From JAUWKC01 sp035527845 (GTDB lineage: Bacteria; Planctomycetota; Phycisphaerae; Sedimentisphaerales; Anaerobacaceae): a stretch of 64,000 nucleotides of DNA. The translations under genes and the position numbers were made by a program. The stretch's first letter is position 1. Each line of letters begins with the position of its first letter. Positions 8,023 through 17,026 of this stretch are shown here, piece after piece. The notes beneath the pieces were generated by a model. That model was not told the DNA's origin and did no database searches. It was given only the letters and a program-made list of their open reading frames with translations. Location of the stretch: the NCBI GenBank assembly GCA_035527845.1, contig DATKZT010000073.1:1-64000 (forward strand), given 5' to 3'.

Positions 8023-9997
8023 GAATAATAAGTGGCTGGATAAGGTTCTTGGGCAAGCTTTGGGCGAGGAGAAGTCGAGGCCGGACTTTGAGAAATGGCA
8101 GGAGAATCACCGGCAGGATGTGGAAATGTTAACCTCGCGGGCCGGTGGAAACGGCGTTGTGTCGGGAGGTCCGCTCAGTAAAGGAGCAACAGTCATGAAA
8201 AGTCGAATTGTACAATTAGCGGCGGCGGCGGTGATTATCGCAGTCGTAGCAGTCGGTATTAAGGTGTTTTCGGGGCCGGATGAGCAGGCAAGCGAGGTCA
8301 CAAGAGAGACGCTGGTAAAGGCGGAACGTGAACGGGCGACAGACAGAGCGCGGGCGAACGAGGCGGATTTGAACATGGGGGCAGAGACAACTCCGGCTGA
8401 AGAGGTTGATGTGGAATTGAAAAAAATCGAGCAGATGTATTTGGACGGTGATGTTCAGGGTTTGGTGGCGCTGTTGGCAAGCGGTGAGCCGGCGACGAGG
8501 ATGGCGGCTTCAAACTTCCTGGCGCAAAGACAGGGGGCAGGAGGTGAGCCATTGCCGGATGTAGATAACGGGACCGCGGAGAAAGCCGTGGAGAGGCCGT
8601 CCGGGTCAGGTATTGAGAAAGGTCCAAAGGATAGCGGCACGGGCGAGCAAACCGGAGAGACGGGTGAAGTACTTGTCGCCACGGGACGGATCGGCACGGA
8701 AGTAGATTCGTTAGTCAGGGGCCGCCCGGAGCCGGACACGCCGGCCGCACCAGACATAATCAGCAAAGAAGATGAACTGACGGCAGTGGAAGAGGCAGCA
8801 GCGGGCAAACACGTGGTGGCAAGGGATTTCGAGGGCTACATGGTTTATCCGGCGGATGTGGATGGCGACGGCGACCTTGATGTGGTGGGGTCTGCGGCAG
8901 ATGAGGGACACAGTCAGGGCAGACCATTTCGTGTCAGACCGCGCAGAATGCGAAGGACGGAAAGCTCTCTAGCGCTTTCAGTGGAAGCTGACAGTGAATC
9001 AACCGGCTTGTCCGAACCGGAGGAGGAGGATCGCGGGGCGCTGTACTGGTGGGAGAACACAGACAGGAAGGGCACGACCTGGGTCAAGCATGTTGTTGAC
9101 GTCAATTTCGGGCGAGCCGAAGTTGTGTATCCATCTGATGTGGACGGCGACAGGGACGTGGACATTGTGGGCTCAGATGTAGAAGCAGGCGCTCTGGTGT
9201 GGTGGGAAAACATGAGCGGCAGGGGAACTACCTGGTCAAAACAGACGATAGATACGGATTGCGATGACGCTCTTCTTGTTTTCAGTGCGGACATCGACGG
9301 CGACCGGGACACGGATGTGGTGGGGGCCACGCATCTGGGCGGCGGTATATACTGGTGGGAAAACAGCAGCGGTCGGGCCACAGACTGGGTGAAGCATGTG
9401 GTGGACAGCAATACGGAGAAGGATTACTGCAGGACGCATTGTCTGCGATTAGGGGATATGGACCGGGACGGGGACGTGGATATTGTGGCTTCGGCGGGCA
9501 GAGAAAGCGGGATCAACTGGTGGGAGAACCCGAGGCGCAAAGGCGAGGAATGGGCGCGGCACTACGTGGCGGGCAGCGACGGAGAAGTGGAATCGGTGTT
9601 TCCGTCAGACCTTGACAGGGATGGTGATCTGGACCTGGTTGGTTCGATTCGGCGTCACGACGGTCTAACGTGGTGGGAGAACACCAATGGAGCGGGGACG
9701 GAGTGGGTCAAGCATGTGATAGACTCGAGCTACACCGCAGAGCAGGTAGTGGATGCGGCGGACATGGATAACGACGGGGACCTGGATATCGTGGGGTCTT
9801 CACGAAGGATCAATTCGATAAGCTGGTGGGAGAACCGCAACGGCAAGGCCACTGAGTGGGTCAAGCACGTGATGAACAAAGACTTTGGCGAGGCGTTTTC
9901 GGCATACGCGGCGGATATGGATGACGACGGCAGGCTGGACGTGCTGGCGGTGGGACGCAGCGTCAGCGAGATTGCGTGGTTCGAAAAGAAGCGGTAG
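8009..9997 (+). CDS. Membrane-anchored sigma regulator candidate with seven FG-GAP/VCBS-like repeats
   Basis: A 662-aa protein. A cytosolic stub of about 65 residues (WLDKVLGQALGEE, FEKWQENHRQDVEML) precedes one membrane helix at about 69-86. The outside part starts with a helical module at about 130-170 (VELKKIEQMY, DGDVQGLVALLASGE, AASNFLAQ) that also occurs in the gene at 10814. After a low-complexity linker come seven repeats with Asp-rich loops such as DVDGDGDLDVVG, each followed by WWENxxGxGTxWVKHVxD, as in calcium-binding FG-GAP/VCBS propellers. It overlaps the sigma gene, as anti-sigma partners do, but the HxxxCxxC zinc motif of classical ZAS anti-sigmas is missing. The anti-sigma role is inferred from position and topology. 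Confidence 0.75.
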   Translation: MKNGENNKWLDKVLGQALGEEKSRPDFEKWQENHRQDVEMLTSRAGGNGVVSGGPLSKGATVMKSRIVQLAAAAVIIAVVAVGIKVFSGPDEQASEVTRETLVKAERERATDRARANEADLNMGAETTPAEEVDVELKKIEQMYLDGDVQGLVALLASGEPATRMAASNFLAQRQGAGGEPLPDVDNGTAEKAVERPSGSGIEKGPKDSGTGEQTGETGEVLVATGRIGTEVDSLVRGRPEPDTPAAPDIISKEDELTAVEEAAAGKHVVARDFEGYMVYPADVDGDGDLDVVGSAADEGHSQGRPFRVRPRRMRRTESSLALSVEADSESTGLSEPEEEDRGALYWWENTDRKGTTWVKHVVDVNFGRAEVVYPSDVDGDRDVDIVGSDVEAGALVWWENMSGRGTTWSKQTIDTDCDDALLVFSADIDGDRDTDVVGATHLGGGIYWWENSSGRATDWVKHVVDSNTEKDYCRTHCLRLGDMDRDGDVDIVASAGRESGINWWENPRRKGEEWARHYVAGSDGEVESVFPSDLDRDGDLDLVGSIRRHDGLTWWENTNGAGTEWVKHVIDSSYTAEQVVDAADMDNDGDLDIVGSSRRINSISWWENRNGKATEWVKHVMNKDFGEAFSAYAADMDDDGRLDVLAVGRSVSEIAWFEKKR

Positions 9998-10092
9998 GGA
10001 TAAGGAGGAGCATTTTGTAAGTGATAAAGATAAGAGGCGAGGGGCTGATCCCGGGTGACTGAGCATATTGTGGTAATGACTTGATGGTTTTG

Positions 10093-10123
10093 AGGCCGGG
10101 GCGGGCATGTCGCGGCCTTTTTT
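10093..10123 (+). terminator. Rho-independent terminator after the first sigma/sensor pair
   Basis: Stem AGGCCG (10093-10098) pairs with CGGCCT (10113-10118) and is followed by a run of six T (10118-10123). It lies about 100 bases after the stop of the FG-GAP protein. Confidence 0.6.
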
Positions 10124-10272
10124 GTGCGCTTTGGAGGGGGATTGATGGAGGGTCTTCGGGCGGCAGGGTTGAATATTGTGGAAAAAACTGTTTTTCTTTA
10201 GAGCAAAAGAGTCAATTAAATCGTCTATTAGCGGTTGGACGTTCAATCGTGGGTGGTCGGCGTTTTCGAACA

Positions 10273-10830
10273 ATGCTGCTATCAGAAGACCAAAGGCTGC
10301 TGAAGAGACTGCGGTGCGGGGACAAGGAGGCTTTACGCCGGATATACGAGAAGTACCGGATGGAGCTGTTCACCGTGGTGGGGTCGCTGCTCCATGACGG
10401 ACAGACGTGCGAGGACTGCGTTCAGGATGTCTTTGCAAGGTTGGCGGAGGGAGGCGGCTCCAAGATCCGGCGGAGCCTAAAGGGCTACCTGATAAGCTGT
10501 GTTGCGAATCGGGCCCGGGACCATCTGCGGCGGCGCCCCGTGCAATTGGACTGTCCGTCAGAGATAATGGGCTGTTCGATAAGGTTTGGCGACCCTGCGG
10601 CGGCGGCGGCTGACAAAGAAGCTACGGCTCGGATTTTTGAAGCGCTGGCGGAACTGCCTTACGAGCAGCGCGAGGCATTCGTGCTGCATGTTCAAGGTGA
10701 GATGAGATTCCGACAGATAGCCAAGCTCCAAGACGTGTCGATCAAGACGGCACAAAGCAGATACCGCTATGCCCTCGAGAAGCTGCGAGGGCTTGTGAAG
10801 AAGGAGAACAAGCATGAGATCGATGAGTGA
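10273..10830 (+). CDS. ECF-type RNA polymerase sigma factor, second copy
   Basis: A 185-aa protein starting MLLSEDQRLLKRLRCGDKEA. Region 2 is at about 15-80 (IYEKYRMELFTVVGSLLHD, CEDCVQDVFARLAEGG, ISCVANRARDHLRRR). Region 4 is at about 122-175, with LPYEQREAFVLHVQGEM and an HTH at IAKLQDVSIKTAQSRYRYALEK (about 144-165). An upstream in-frame start at 10081 would add 64 residues with no sigma-like sequence, so I chose ATG 10273. It overlaps the next gene by 17 bases. It is clearly diverged from the sigma factor at 7477 and does not share its leader, which suggests an old paralogue or independent acquisition. Confidence 0.86.
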   Translation: MLLSEDQRLLKRLRCGDKEALRRIYEKYRMELFTVVGSLLHDGQTCEDCVQDVFARLAEGGGSKIRRSLKGYLISCVANRARDHLRRRPVQLDCPSEIMGCSIRFGDPAAAAADKEATARIFEALAELPYEQREAFVLHVQGEMRFRQIAKLQDVSIKTAQSRYRYALEKLRGLVKKENKHEIDE

Positions 10831-12247
10831 GATAGAACGGTTGGCGAGACAGATAAGGATTGAGCCTGGCGCGACGGTGGACAGCCGGGTTCTTGCGGCG
10901 GCGGAAGATGTGCTTGTGAAATCGCAAGCGAGGGGAGCGGCCCCTCCGAGCAAGAGTCTGTGGAGAGCAATCATGAGAAGCAGAATTATGAGAATAGCCG
11001 CGGCGGCGGTGATAATTGCGGCAGCGTTGATTGGGATGAAGGTGCTGTTTGGTTTGGGTGAGCAACGCGCAGCAGTGCCTGTGGCCCAGCCTGCCTCGTC
11101 CGATGAAGTTGTGGAAGGTTCGGATTCGCCGGTTGATATTGAGTTGAAGCAGGTGCGTCAGATGTACGCTGCGGGGGACGTAAAGGGTCTGGCCGGTATG
11201 CTTGCCGAGGGCGAGTTCGAGAGTAAGGTTTTGGCGGCGAACCTTCTGGCGCAGATGGACAATGGGGCGGAGGCCCTCGGGGCGCTGGAGAAGGTTCAGG
11301 CCGAGTACGGCAAGGATGATCCGGGCAATCCATTCACGCTTGTTGTCGAGAAGATCAGAAGGAATAATGAATCGGCCGCGCGCGCATCCAGTCCGGCAGT
11401 GGGTGTATCGCGAGGCCAGCGGCAAACGGAACCTAGGCCGGCGGCGGCGGCGGCGCCGTCTGTGCAAGCACCGAGTGAGAGGCAAACCAGTGGGACAGCT
11501 CCCAAGTTGTCCGTGCAGTTGACAAGAGAAATAGAGGAAAACACCGATGAGGTTTTGGCCGACAGCGAGGTCAGGCCTGAGCTTGTCGGGGGGGTATCAG
11601 GCCACGCCTACTATTTTGATGGTGTGAACGATTACATCGCCCTTGAAAGTGCAGGTCCGTTGGGCAATTCTCCAAGGACGGTGTGTGCGTGGGCGGCAAC
11701 CTCCTCCGCATCGGGTCAAGTCATTTTGTCTTACGGTGGGCTTGGGGCGAACAAGGGATCACAGTTCAGAGCGGGTCTGTCTGGCTGGGGTGATTGCGAA
11801 GGAGTTACTCTTGACATTGCTGACGGAGCGGTGACTTATTCAAGTGAAGTTGCAGATGGTAACTGGCACCATTATGCGTTTGTAGTCCCTAATCTGGAGG
11901 ATGTCAATTTGGCTGAGGTTAGGGTTTATCAGGATGGCGCGATGCTTGAGGAAATTTGCGGATCAATTATGCTAGACAGAGTGTTAAATACCGAGAACAC
12001 GAATCCTATTAGGATTGGTCGGTACATGTACGAGCCGAGGTGCTATTTTGAAGGCTTCATCGACGAGGTTGCCGTCTTTGACCGGGGTTTATCCGATGAT
12101 GAAATCCGGCAGATCTATGAGAACAGCGGACGGTTGAGAGGCAATGAGGCGGGGCTGGTCGGGTACTGGAACTTTGACCGCGATGAGGGAGACGTGGTGA
12201 GGGACATGGGCCCTTACGGCAACAACGGCAAGCTGGGCGGTTGGTGA
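10814..12247 (+). CDS. Membrane-anchored sigma regulator candidate with LamG ectodomain
   Basis: A 477-aa protein parallel to the one at 8009. A cytosolic stub of 59 residues contains SEIERLARQIRIEPG and LWRAIMRSRIMR. A membrane helix lies at about 60-79 (IAAAAVIIAAALIGMKVLF). The helical module at about 104-145 (IELKQVRQMY, AGDVKGLAGMLAEGE, AANLLAQ) matches the first protein. A Pro/Ala-rich linker leads to a LamG/concanavalin-like domain at about 256-477 (YYFDGVNDYIAL, WHHYAFVV, GFIDEVAVFDRGLSDDEI). LamG domains usually bind carbohydrate or other ligands. No ZAS zinc motif is seen. The 17-base overlap with the sigma gene supports a joint function; the regulatory role is inferred. Confidence 0.75.
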   Translation: MRSMSEIERLARQIRIEPGATVDSRVLAAAEDVLVKSQARGAAPPSKSLWRAIMRSRIMRIAAAAVIIAAALIGMKVLFGLGEQRAAVPVAQPASSDEVVEGSDSPVDIELKQVRQMYAAGDVKGLAGMLAEGEFESKVLAANLLAQMDNGAEALGALEKVQAEYGKDDPGNPFTLVVEKIRRNNESAARASSPAVGVSRGQRQTEPRPAAAAAPSVQAPSERQTSGTAPKLSVQLTREIEENTDEVLADSEVRPELVGGVSGHAYYFDGVNDYIALESAGPLGNSPRTVCAWAATSSASGQVILSYGGLGANKGSQFRAGLSGWGDCEGVTLDIADGAVTYSSEVADGNWHHYAFVVPNLEDVNLAEVRVYQDGAMLEEICGSIMLDRVLNTENTNPIRIGRYMYEPRCYFEGFIDEVAVFDRGLSDDEIRQIYENSGRLRGNEAGLVGYWNFDRDEGDVVRDMGPYGNNGKLGGW

Positions 12248-12306
12248 GAGCCCCCCTGCCGGCGGTTTTTGTGCTGTTGGGTGAAATGAATGTTGGAGCA
12301 TGGTCG

Positions 12307-12338
12307 GCGGAGCATCCCAAAAGTATGGGGTGCTCCGC
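12307..12338 (+). terminator. Strong stem-loop after the LamG sigma regulator
   Basis: GCGGAGCATCCC (12307-12318) pairs with GGGGTGCTCCGC (12327-12338), a 12-bp stem with one G-T pair and an 8-base loop, followed by TTTCG. It lies 60 bases past the stop. The short T-run makes it a moderate intrinsic terminator. Confidence 0.55.
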
Positions 12339-12523
12339 TTTCGTATATGCCGGTTTGTCTTCAACGGCAAGCAGGTGGTTTGTTTTGAGGCCCGGCCCTT
12401 TCTTATGGGGCCTTGGCGCGAAGATGAATGTCATCGGGGGGCCAGGGCATGGCAAGCAGATGCCTGGTTTTGCCGGGGATGACGGGTCAAGGAGGGCGGA
12501 TTCAGGGCAGGTGCAAAAATCTC

Positions 12524-12551
12524 TTGCAAAGTCTGGGGGGCGGGATATAAT
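12524..12551 (+). promoter_or_regulatory. Housekeeping-type promoter before the TPR/alpha-CTD gene
   Basis: TTGCAA (12524-12529), a 16-base spacer, then TATAAT (12546-12551). It lies about 77 bases upstream of ATG 12629. It probably drives the TPR-SpoIID-tgt group. Confidence 0.6.
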
Positions 12552-12628
12552 ACCGCTTTTTGGTAAGGGGTGTTTGGCAGGATTGAGAGTCAGGACAGGC
12601 ACAGGATTAGTTAGAGGAGTTATCTGGT

Positions 12629-13945
12629 ATGGAGTCAACAACAGAGAAGGGCATAGACCTGTTTTCGGATGAGCTGCCTTCGCTGGGTGAAATCAAGAAG
12701 CTGTCTGAGGCGGTGCATTCGAGCGAAAGGAACCTAATTGCATTCAGCGAGCGTCTGGAAGGGAACCTGTCGCAGGGGGGTACGAAGGCGGCTCTGGCGC
12801 AGGGTATCGGGCTGTTCATTGTGGGCAGAGATGCGGAGGCGGCGGCCAGGCTGGCAAAGGCAAAGGACTGCAAAGAGAAATATCTGTATCTGGGCTATGC
12901 GCTTCGTCGGATAAAGGAGTTCGAGAAGGCAATCGAAAGCCTTGATAAGAGTCTGGAGCATGGGGCGGATGCGCTGAGCGTGAACCTTGAGAAGGCGGCG
13001 ACGTACCGTGAGGCCGGGGACTCCAAGTCGGCGCGGAAGCGGCTTGACGGGTGCCGGAATTTCGAAAATGTGAGTGCGGAATATCACTACCAGCTTGGTC
13101 GGCTTGAGGAGTCAGAGGGGCTTTACGAAGAGGCTATGGAGAATTACCGGAGGGCATTGAAGCTATCGGGCTCGCATCAGGGGGCATTATTTCACCTGGC
13201 GTATCGGTGCGACCTGTCGGGCGATGAGGAGTCGGCGATGGAGTACTACGAGCAAATTACGTCGGGCTCCTCGGTATACGTAAACGCCCTGCTGAACCTG
13301 GCGGTGCTTTACGAAGACAAGGGCGAATACATCAAGGCGTCGGAGTGCGTTGATAAAGTGCTGGAGCACCATCCGAATCATTCGCGTGCGATTCTATTCA
13401 AGAAGGACATCGAAAGCGCGAAAACGATGTTCTACGACGAAGAGAAGGAGAAGAAGAAAGACCTTCGGAGCCAGATTCTGGACACGCCTATTTCTGATTT
13501 TGAGCTGTCGGTTCGGAGCCGGAACTGTTTTAAGAAGATGAACATCGGGACGTTAGGGGACCTTATGAACATCACGGAGGCCGAGCTTCTTTCCTACAAG
13601 AACTTTGGCGAGACTTCTCTTCGCGAAATCAAGGTTGTATTGGAATCGAAAGGGCTTCGTCTTGGTATGGCGTTGGAGGAGAAAGAGTCTGTTGAGGGTG
13701 AGGGTGAGGAGGGGGATGATGGAGTGGATGAGGCTCAGGAGATTTTGAACCAGCCTGTAGAGGAGCTGAACTTATCGGTGCGTGCGCGCAAGTGTCTTCA
13801 GAAGCTGAGCATTCGGACGCTCGGGGAGCTGACGAAGAAGACGGAAGCGGAGCTGCTCGGATGCAAGAACTTTGGCGTAACGAGCTTAAACGAGATCAAG
13901 AAAGCCCTTGAGGGCTACGGATTGGAGCTGCGTACGCTGGAGTAA
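12629..13945 (+). CDS. TPR protein fused to two RNA-polymerase-alpha-CTD-like domains
   Basis: A 438-aa protein with AGGAG nine bases before the start. Residues about 50-270 are tetratricopeptide repeats (YLYLGYALRRIKEFEKAIES, YHYQLGRLEESEGLYEEAME, NALLNLAVLYEDKGEYIKAS). Residues about 283-345 and 372-438 are two copies of the helix-hairpin-helix domain of RNA polymerase alpha: LSVRSRNCFKKMNIGTLGDL and LSVRARKCLQKLSIRTLGEL, each followed by TEAELL, KNFG, TSL and EIK. By alignment with E. coli alpha, the DNA-contacting Arg265 is kept in both, Asn268 in the first only, and the Lys298 position is Glu or Val. There is no alpha N-terminal domain. It may bind DNA or transcription factors as a regulator. 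No signal peptide or membrane helix is seen. Confidence 0.82.
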   Translation: MESTTEKGIDLFSDELPSLGEIKKLSEAVHSSERNLIAFSERLEGNLSQGGTKAALAQGIGLFIVGRDAEAAARLAKAKDCKEKYLYLGYALRRIKEFEKAIESLDKSLEHGADALSVNLEKAATYREAGDSKSARKRLDGCRNFENVSAEYHYQLGRLEESEGLYEEAMENYRRALKLSGSHQGALFHLAYRCDLSGDEESAMEYYEQITSGSSVYVNALLNLAVLYEDKGEYIKASECVDKVLEHHPNHSRAILFKKDIESAKTMFYDEEKEKKKDLRSQILDTPISDFELSVRSRNCFKKMNIGTLGDLMNITEAELLSYKNFGETSLREIKVVLESKGLRLGMALEEKESVEGEGEEGDDGVDEAQEILNQPVEELNLSVRARKCLQKLSIRTLGELTKKTEAELLGCKNFGVTSLNEIKKALEGYGLELRTLE

Positions 13946-13985
13946 AGGATAGTATTTCGACGAAGAGCTAAGACGACGGCGGTCA

Positions 13986-15230
13986 ATGATTTTTCCAAGA
14001 CAGAATTGGTTAGTGGTATTTCTTTTTCTTTTTGCTGCGCTGGGGGGCGGGTGTAAAGGAAGGCGGCTGACGGCGTCGACGCCGCAGATGGAGGCTGGGA
14101 AGGATTTGTGGATAAGGGTTCTTTTGTCTGGTGAGGTCGCAGAGTGCAGTGTGGGTAGTGTTTCGGGATTGAGGCTGGAGGAGGCAGGGGGCAGCGGGAC
14201 GGCGGTGCGACTGGATGTATCGGCGCTTCCGACGAAGGCGGAAATTGGCGGTGGTGGAATTTCGGTGGGCGGTGAGGAGTTTTCGAGCGGTGAAGTGCTG
14301 TTGATACCGGATGAGCCACACATTTTCAGTGTTGACGGGCGGGATTATCGCGGGAAGCTGAAGCTCAAGTTGAATTCGGACGGGCATTCGTTTTCGATGA
14401 TAAACGTGGTTCCGGTGGAGCCTTATTTGGCGGGGGTGGTTGGAGCGGAGATGCCGAGCTACTGGGAACCTGCGGCGCTGGAGGCACAGGCGATTGCGGC
14501 GCGGACGTATTGTGTGTACATCAAGAAGCGTTTCGGCGGCGGTCGCGGGTGGGACGTTCAAAGGACGCAGGCGAACCAAGTTTACGGCGGCGTCGGCAGC
14601 GAATCAGCACAGGTTTGGAGGGCTGTGAGCAAGACATGGGGTCAAGTATTGGTATGCGAGGGGGCGAGCGGGGAGGAGGAGATTTTTCCGAGCTACTACA
14701 GCTCGACGTGCGGTGGTCATACTGAAGACAGCAAAGGGGTATTCGGGAAATCGTGTGAGGCACTTACGGGTCGCGTATGCCCTTACTGCACGTATGTGGC
14801 GAAGCCCGGGATTTTCTATTGGGCGACGGTGGAGTACAACAAGGAGGAAGTGACACGGAAGCTGTTCGAAAGGTATCCGAGGCTTGCGGTTCTGGGTGAA
14901 GTACGAGATATGGTTCCGGGAGAGGAAAGTGATTATGAGGGATTCAGCCGGTTAAGGTCGGTGAAGCTGGTGGGAGGGAATGGGCGGCAGGAGATATTGC
15001 GTGCGGAGGACCTTCGGCTGACGATAGACCCGACGGGCAGGCGGATACGGAGCACGGCATTCAAGATAGTGGACAGAGGGGACAAGTGGGCATTCGCATC
15101 GGGCAGAGGATACGGGCACGGAGTTGGGATGTGCCAGTGCGGGGCACAAGGGATGGCGCGATCAGGCAGGACGATGCGTGAAATACTTTCCTACTATTAC
15201 GGTGGTTCGAGAATCAAGCGGATTTACTGA
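13986..15230 (+). CDS. SpoIID/LytB-domain lipoprotein
   Basis: A 414-aa protein with a hydrophobic leader and a likely lipobox ending at Cys23 (LGGGC), so it is probably membrane-tethered outside the cytoplasm. The SpoIID domain spans about 100-414: VVPVEPYLAGVVGAEMPSYW with the conserved Glu, EAQAIAARTY, SYYSSTCGGHTED and the closing GYGHGVGMCQCGAQGMA. SpoIID of Bacillus is a lytic transglycosylase acting on peptide-stripped peptidoglycan. Related proteins in non-spore-formers act in wall remodelling or are uncharacterised. It follows the TPR gene by 40 bases and precedes tgt by one base, so it is probably in the same transcript. Sporulation is not implied. Confidence 0.85.
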   Translation: MIFPRQNWLVVFLFLFAALGGGCKGRRLTASTPQMEAGKDLWIRVLLSGEVAECSVGSVSGLRLEEAGGSGTAVRLDVSALPTKAEIGGGGISVGGEEFSSGEVLLIPDEPHIFSVDGRDYRGKLKLKLNSDGHSFSMINVVPVEPYLAGVVGAEMPSYWEPAALEAQAIAARTYCVYIKKRFGGGRGWDVQRTQANQVYGGVGSESAQVWRAVSKTWGQVLVCEGASGEEEIFPSYYSSTCGGHTEDSKGVFGKSCEALTGRVCPYCTYVAKPGIFYWATVEYNKEEVTRKLFERYPRLAVLGEVRDMVPGEESDYEGFSRLRSVKLVGGNGRQEILRAEDLRLTIDPTGRRIRSTAFKIVDRGDKWAFASGRGYGHGVGMCQCGAQGMARSGRTMREILSYYYGGSRIKRIY

Positions 15231-15231
15231 G

Positions 15232-16365
15232 ATGAGTATTTTTGAAATTTTACATCGGGATTCAGGGAGTCCGGGTCGTGCAGGAGTTTTGAGGACGTCG
15301 CACGGGGAGGCGGCGACACCGGCGTTCATGCCGGTAGGTACAGCGGGTTGTGTAAAGGGGCTGACGCCGGCGCAAGTTGAAGGCACAGGAGCGGATATAG
15401 TACTTGCGAATACGTACCATTTGCTGTTGCGTCCGGGTATCGAGTGTGTGGAGAGTCTTGGCGGTCTTCATCACTTGATGGGGTGGGGCAAGCCGATACT
15501 GACGGACAGCGGCGGATATCAAGTGTTTTCTCTAAGCGCTCTGAGCAACGTGAGCGACGAAGGGGTTGAATTTTCGAGCCACATTGACGGGTCGAGAATA
15601 TATATCGATGCGGAGCTGGCAACGAAGATGCAGAACAGGCTCGGCGGGGACATCATAATGTGCCTGGACCAATGCACGGCATTTGGGTGCAGGGATTCGG
15701 AACTGTTGCAGGCGGTGGAGCGAACGATTAGGTGGGCGAGGCGTGCCAAGCAAGCACATACAAACAGGAGTCAGTTGTTGTTCGGGATCGTTCAGGGCGG
15801 TACGGAGCTGCAAGTGCGAAGTCACTGTGCGTCGGAGCTTGTCAAAGAGGGTTTTGACGGTTATGCTATTGGTGGGCTGGGTGTGGGCGAAGGACATGAA
15901 AGGATGATGCATACAGTGGTTCATACGGCGGGCATTTTGCCGGAATCGAAGCCTCGTTATCTGATGGGCGTTGGCACTCCGGCGGACATTATCGCGGCGG
16001 TGGGTGCGGGTGTGGACCTTTTTGACTGCGTGCTTCCGACTCGTAACGGTCGAAACGGGTACGCCTTTACGTGGAGCGGTCCGGTTCGGCTTCGGAACAA
16101 TGCCCACATAGAGAGTCGCGAGCCGATTGAAGCGGATTGTGACTGTTATTGCTGCGGGCATTTTGGTCGCGGGGCGCTTCGTCATTTCTTCAATGTGGGT
16201 GAGATGCTTGGTCCGATTTTGGCGTCCATTCACAATCTGCGGTTTTATCAGCGGCTGATGTCGAAGATACGCGAAACGATAGAGAGAGACGAGTTTTGCG
16301 ACTGGTCGGTCGAGGAGGTGAGGCGATTGAGGTGCGTGTACGATGGTCAGACAGAGGAGGATTGA
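15232..16365 (+). CDS. tgt: tRNA-guanine(34) transglycosylase
   Basis: A 377-aa enzyme of standard length that swaps guanine for preQ1 at the wobble position of GU(N)-anticodon tRNAs in queuosine synthesis. The substrate-recognition stretch TDSGGYQVFS carries Asp92. The nucleophile Asp265 lies in DCVLPTRNGRNG. A zinc site is visible as CDCYCCGHF from about residue 303 plus a later His. I start at ATG 15232, one base after the stop of the SpoIID gene, because the sequence from MSIFEILHRD onward matches the family; an upstream start would overlap the previous gene. The neighbours yajC and secDF match the frequent bacterial order tgt-yajC-secD-secF. Confidence 0.95.
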   Translation: MSIFEILHRDSGSPGRAGVLRTSHGEAATPAFMPVGTAGCVKGLTPAQVEGTGADIVLANTYHLLLRPGIECVESLGGLHHLMGWGKPILTDSGGYQVFSLSALSNVSDEGVEFSSHIDGSRIYIDAELATKMQNRLGGDIIMCLDQCTAFGCRDSELLQAVERTIRWARRAKQAHTNRSQLLFGIVQGGTELQVRSHCASELVKEGFDGYAIGGLGVGEGHERMMHTVVHTAGILPESKPRYLMGVGTPADIIAAVGAGVDLFDCVLPTRNGRNGYAFTWSGPVRLRNNAHIESREPIEADCDCYCCGHFGRGALRHFFNVGEMLGPILASIHNLRFYQRLMSKIRETIERDEFCDWSVEEVRRLRCVYDGQTEED

Positions 16366-16544
16366 ACAGGCAAGAGAAAGCAGAAGCGTGAAAAGGGGGC
16401 ACGTGGCCTCCGATTTCCGGTGCTGTGTGGAGGCGGCGAAGAGGGCGGCTGTGTGGGGTTGCCGGTTATAATGATAATTGCAATTTTGCAGGACAGCGGT
16501 TAGTCTATAAAGGCTAATACTGTAAAAGGTGAAAGGGAAACAGA
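16366..16544 (+). promoter_or_regulatory. Gap before yajC with possible -10 elements
   Basis: About 180 bases without a gene. TATAAT occurs at 16467-16472 and TATAAA at about 16505-16510, but neither has a convincing -35, so a separate yajC-secDF promoter is only possible. Confidence 0.3.
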
Positions 16545-16967
16545 ATGAAGAACATATGGATATTGGCTCAAACGAGCGGCGAGGGGTCGTCGGAGTTAGT
16601 GTCAGAGCCGCTGAGTTCGCAAGAGACGGGAACGAAGACGAAGGCGCCGGAGCCCAATGGCGCCGGAAGCGAGACGTCGCGAGGAGGACCTTTTGGCGAC
16701 TACGGGAGCGTGATGTTAATAGTGCTGATGATGGTGGTGTTCTACTTCATCATGTTCCGCGGGCCTCGGAAGAAGCAGCAGGAACACCGGCAGATGGTTC
16801 AATCCCTGAAAAAGAACGACCGGGTGCGGACCATTGGCGGGATAGTAGGTACGGTTGTTGACATCAAGGGCGACGAGGTGACTCTGAAGGTGGACGAGTC
16901 AAACAACACAAAAATAAAGGTGGTTTCTTCGGCGATCGGCAAGAACATGTCGGAAGAGACGAAATAG
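16545..16967 (+). CDS. yajC: Preprotein translocase accessory subunit YajC
   Basis: A 140-aa protein. An N-terminal region rich in Gly, Ser and Glu is followed by one membrane helix at about 56-72 (VMLIVLMMVVFYFIMF) and the family signature FRGPRKKQQEHRQMVQSLK. The cytosolic part KNDRVRTIGGIVGTVVDIKG is typical. YajC joins SecDF near the SecYEG channel. The N-terminal extension is longer than in E. coli. secDF starts about 60 bases downstream. Confidence 0.93.
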   Translation: MKNIWILAQTSGEGSSELVSEPLSSQETGTKTKAPEPNGAGSETSRGGPFGDYGSVMLIVLMMVVFYFIMFRGPRKKQQEHRQMVQSLKKNDRVRTIGGIVGTVVDIKGDEVTLKVDESNNTKIKVVSSAIGKNMSEETK

Positions 16968-17026
16968 CATAATCGGAAAATGAGCCCGATAGAGCTGGTG
17001 AAAAAGTTGCTACGAAGGAAGCAGTT

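Noticed and set aside
10081..10272. N-terminal extension of the second sigma factor
   Set aside because: The extra 64 residues look unlike sigma region 2 and cross a terminator. ATG 10273 gives normal ECF length.
12241..12672. 143-codon ORF after the LamG regulator
   Set aside because: It crosses a stem-loop and the promoter at 12524-12551 and overlaps the TPR gene; composition is not protein-like.
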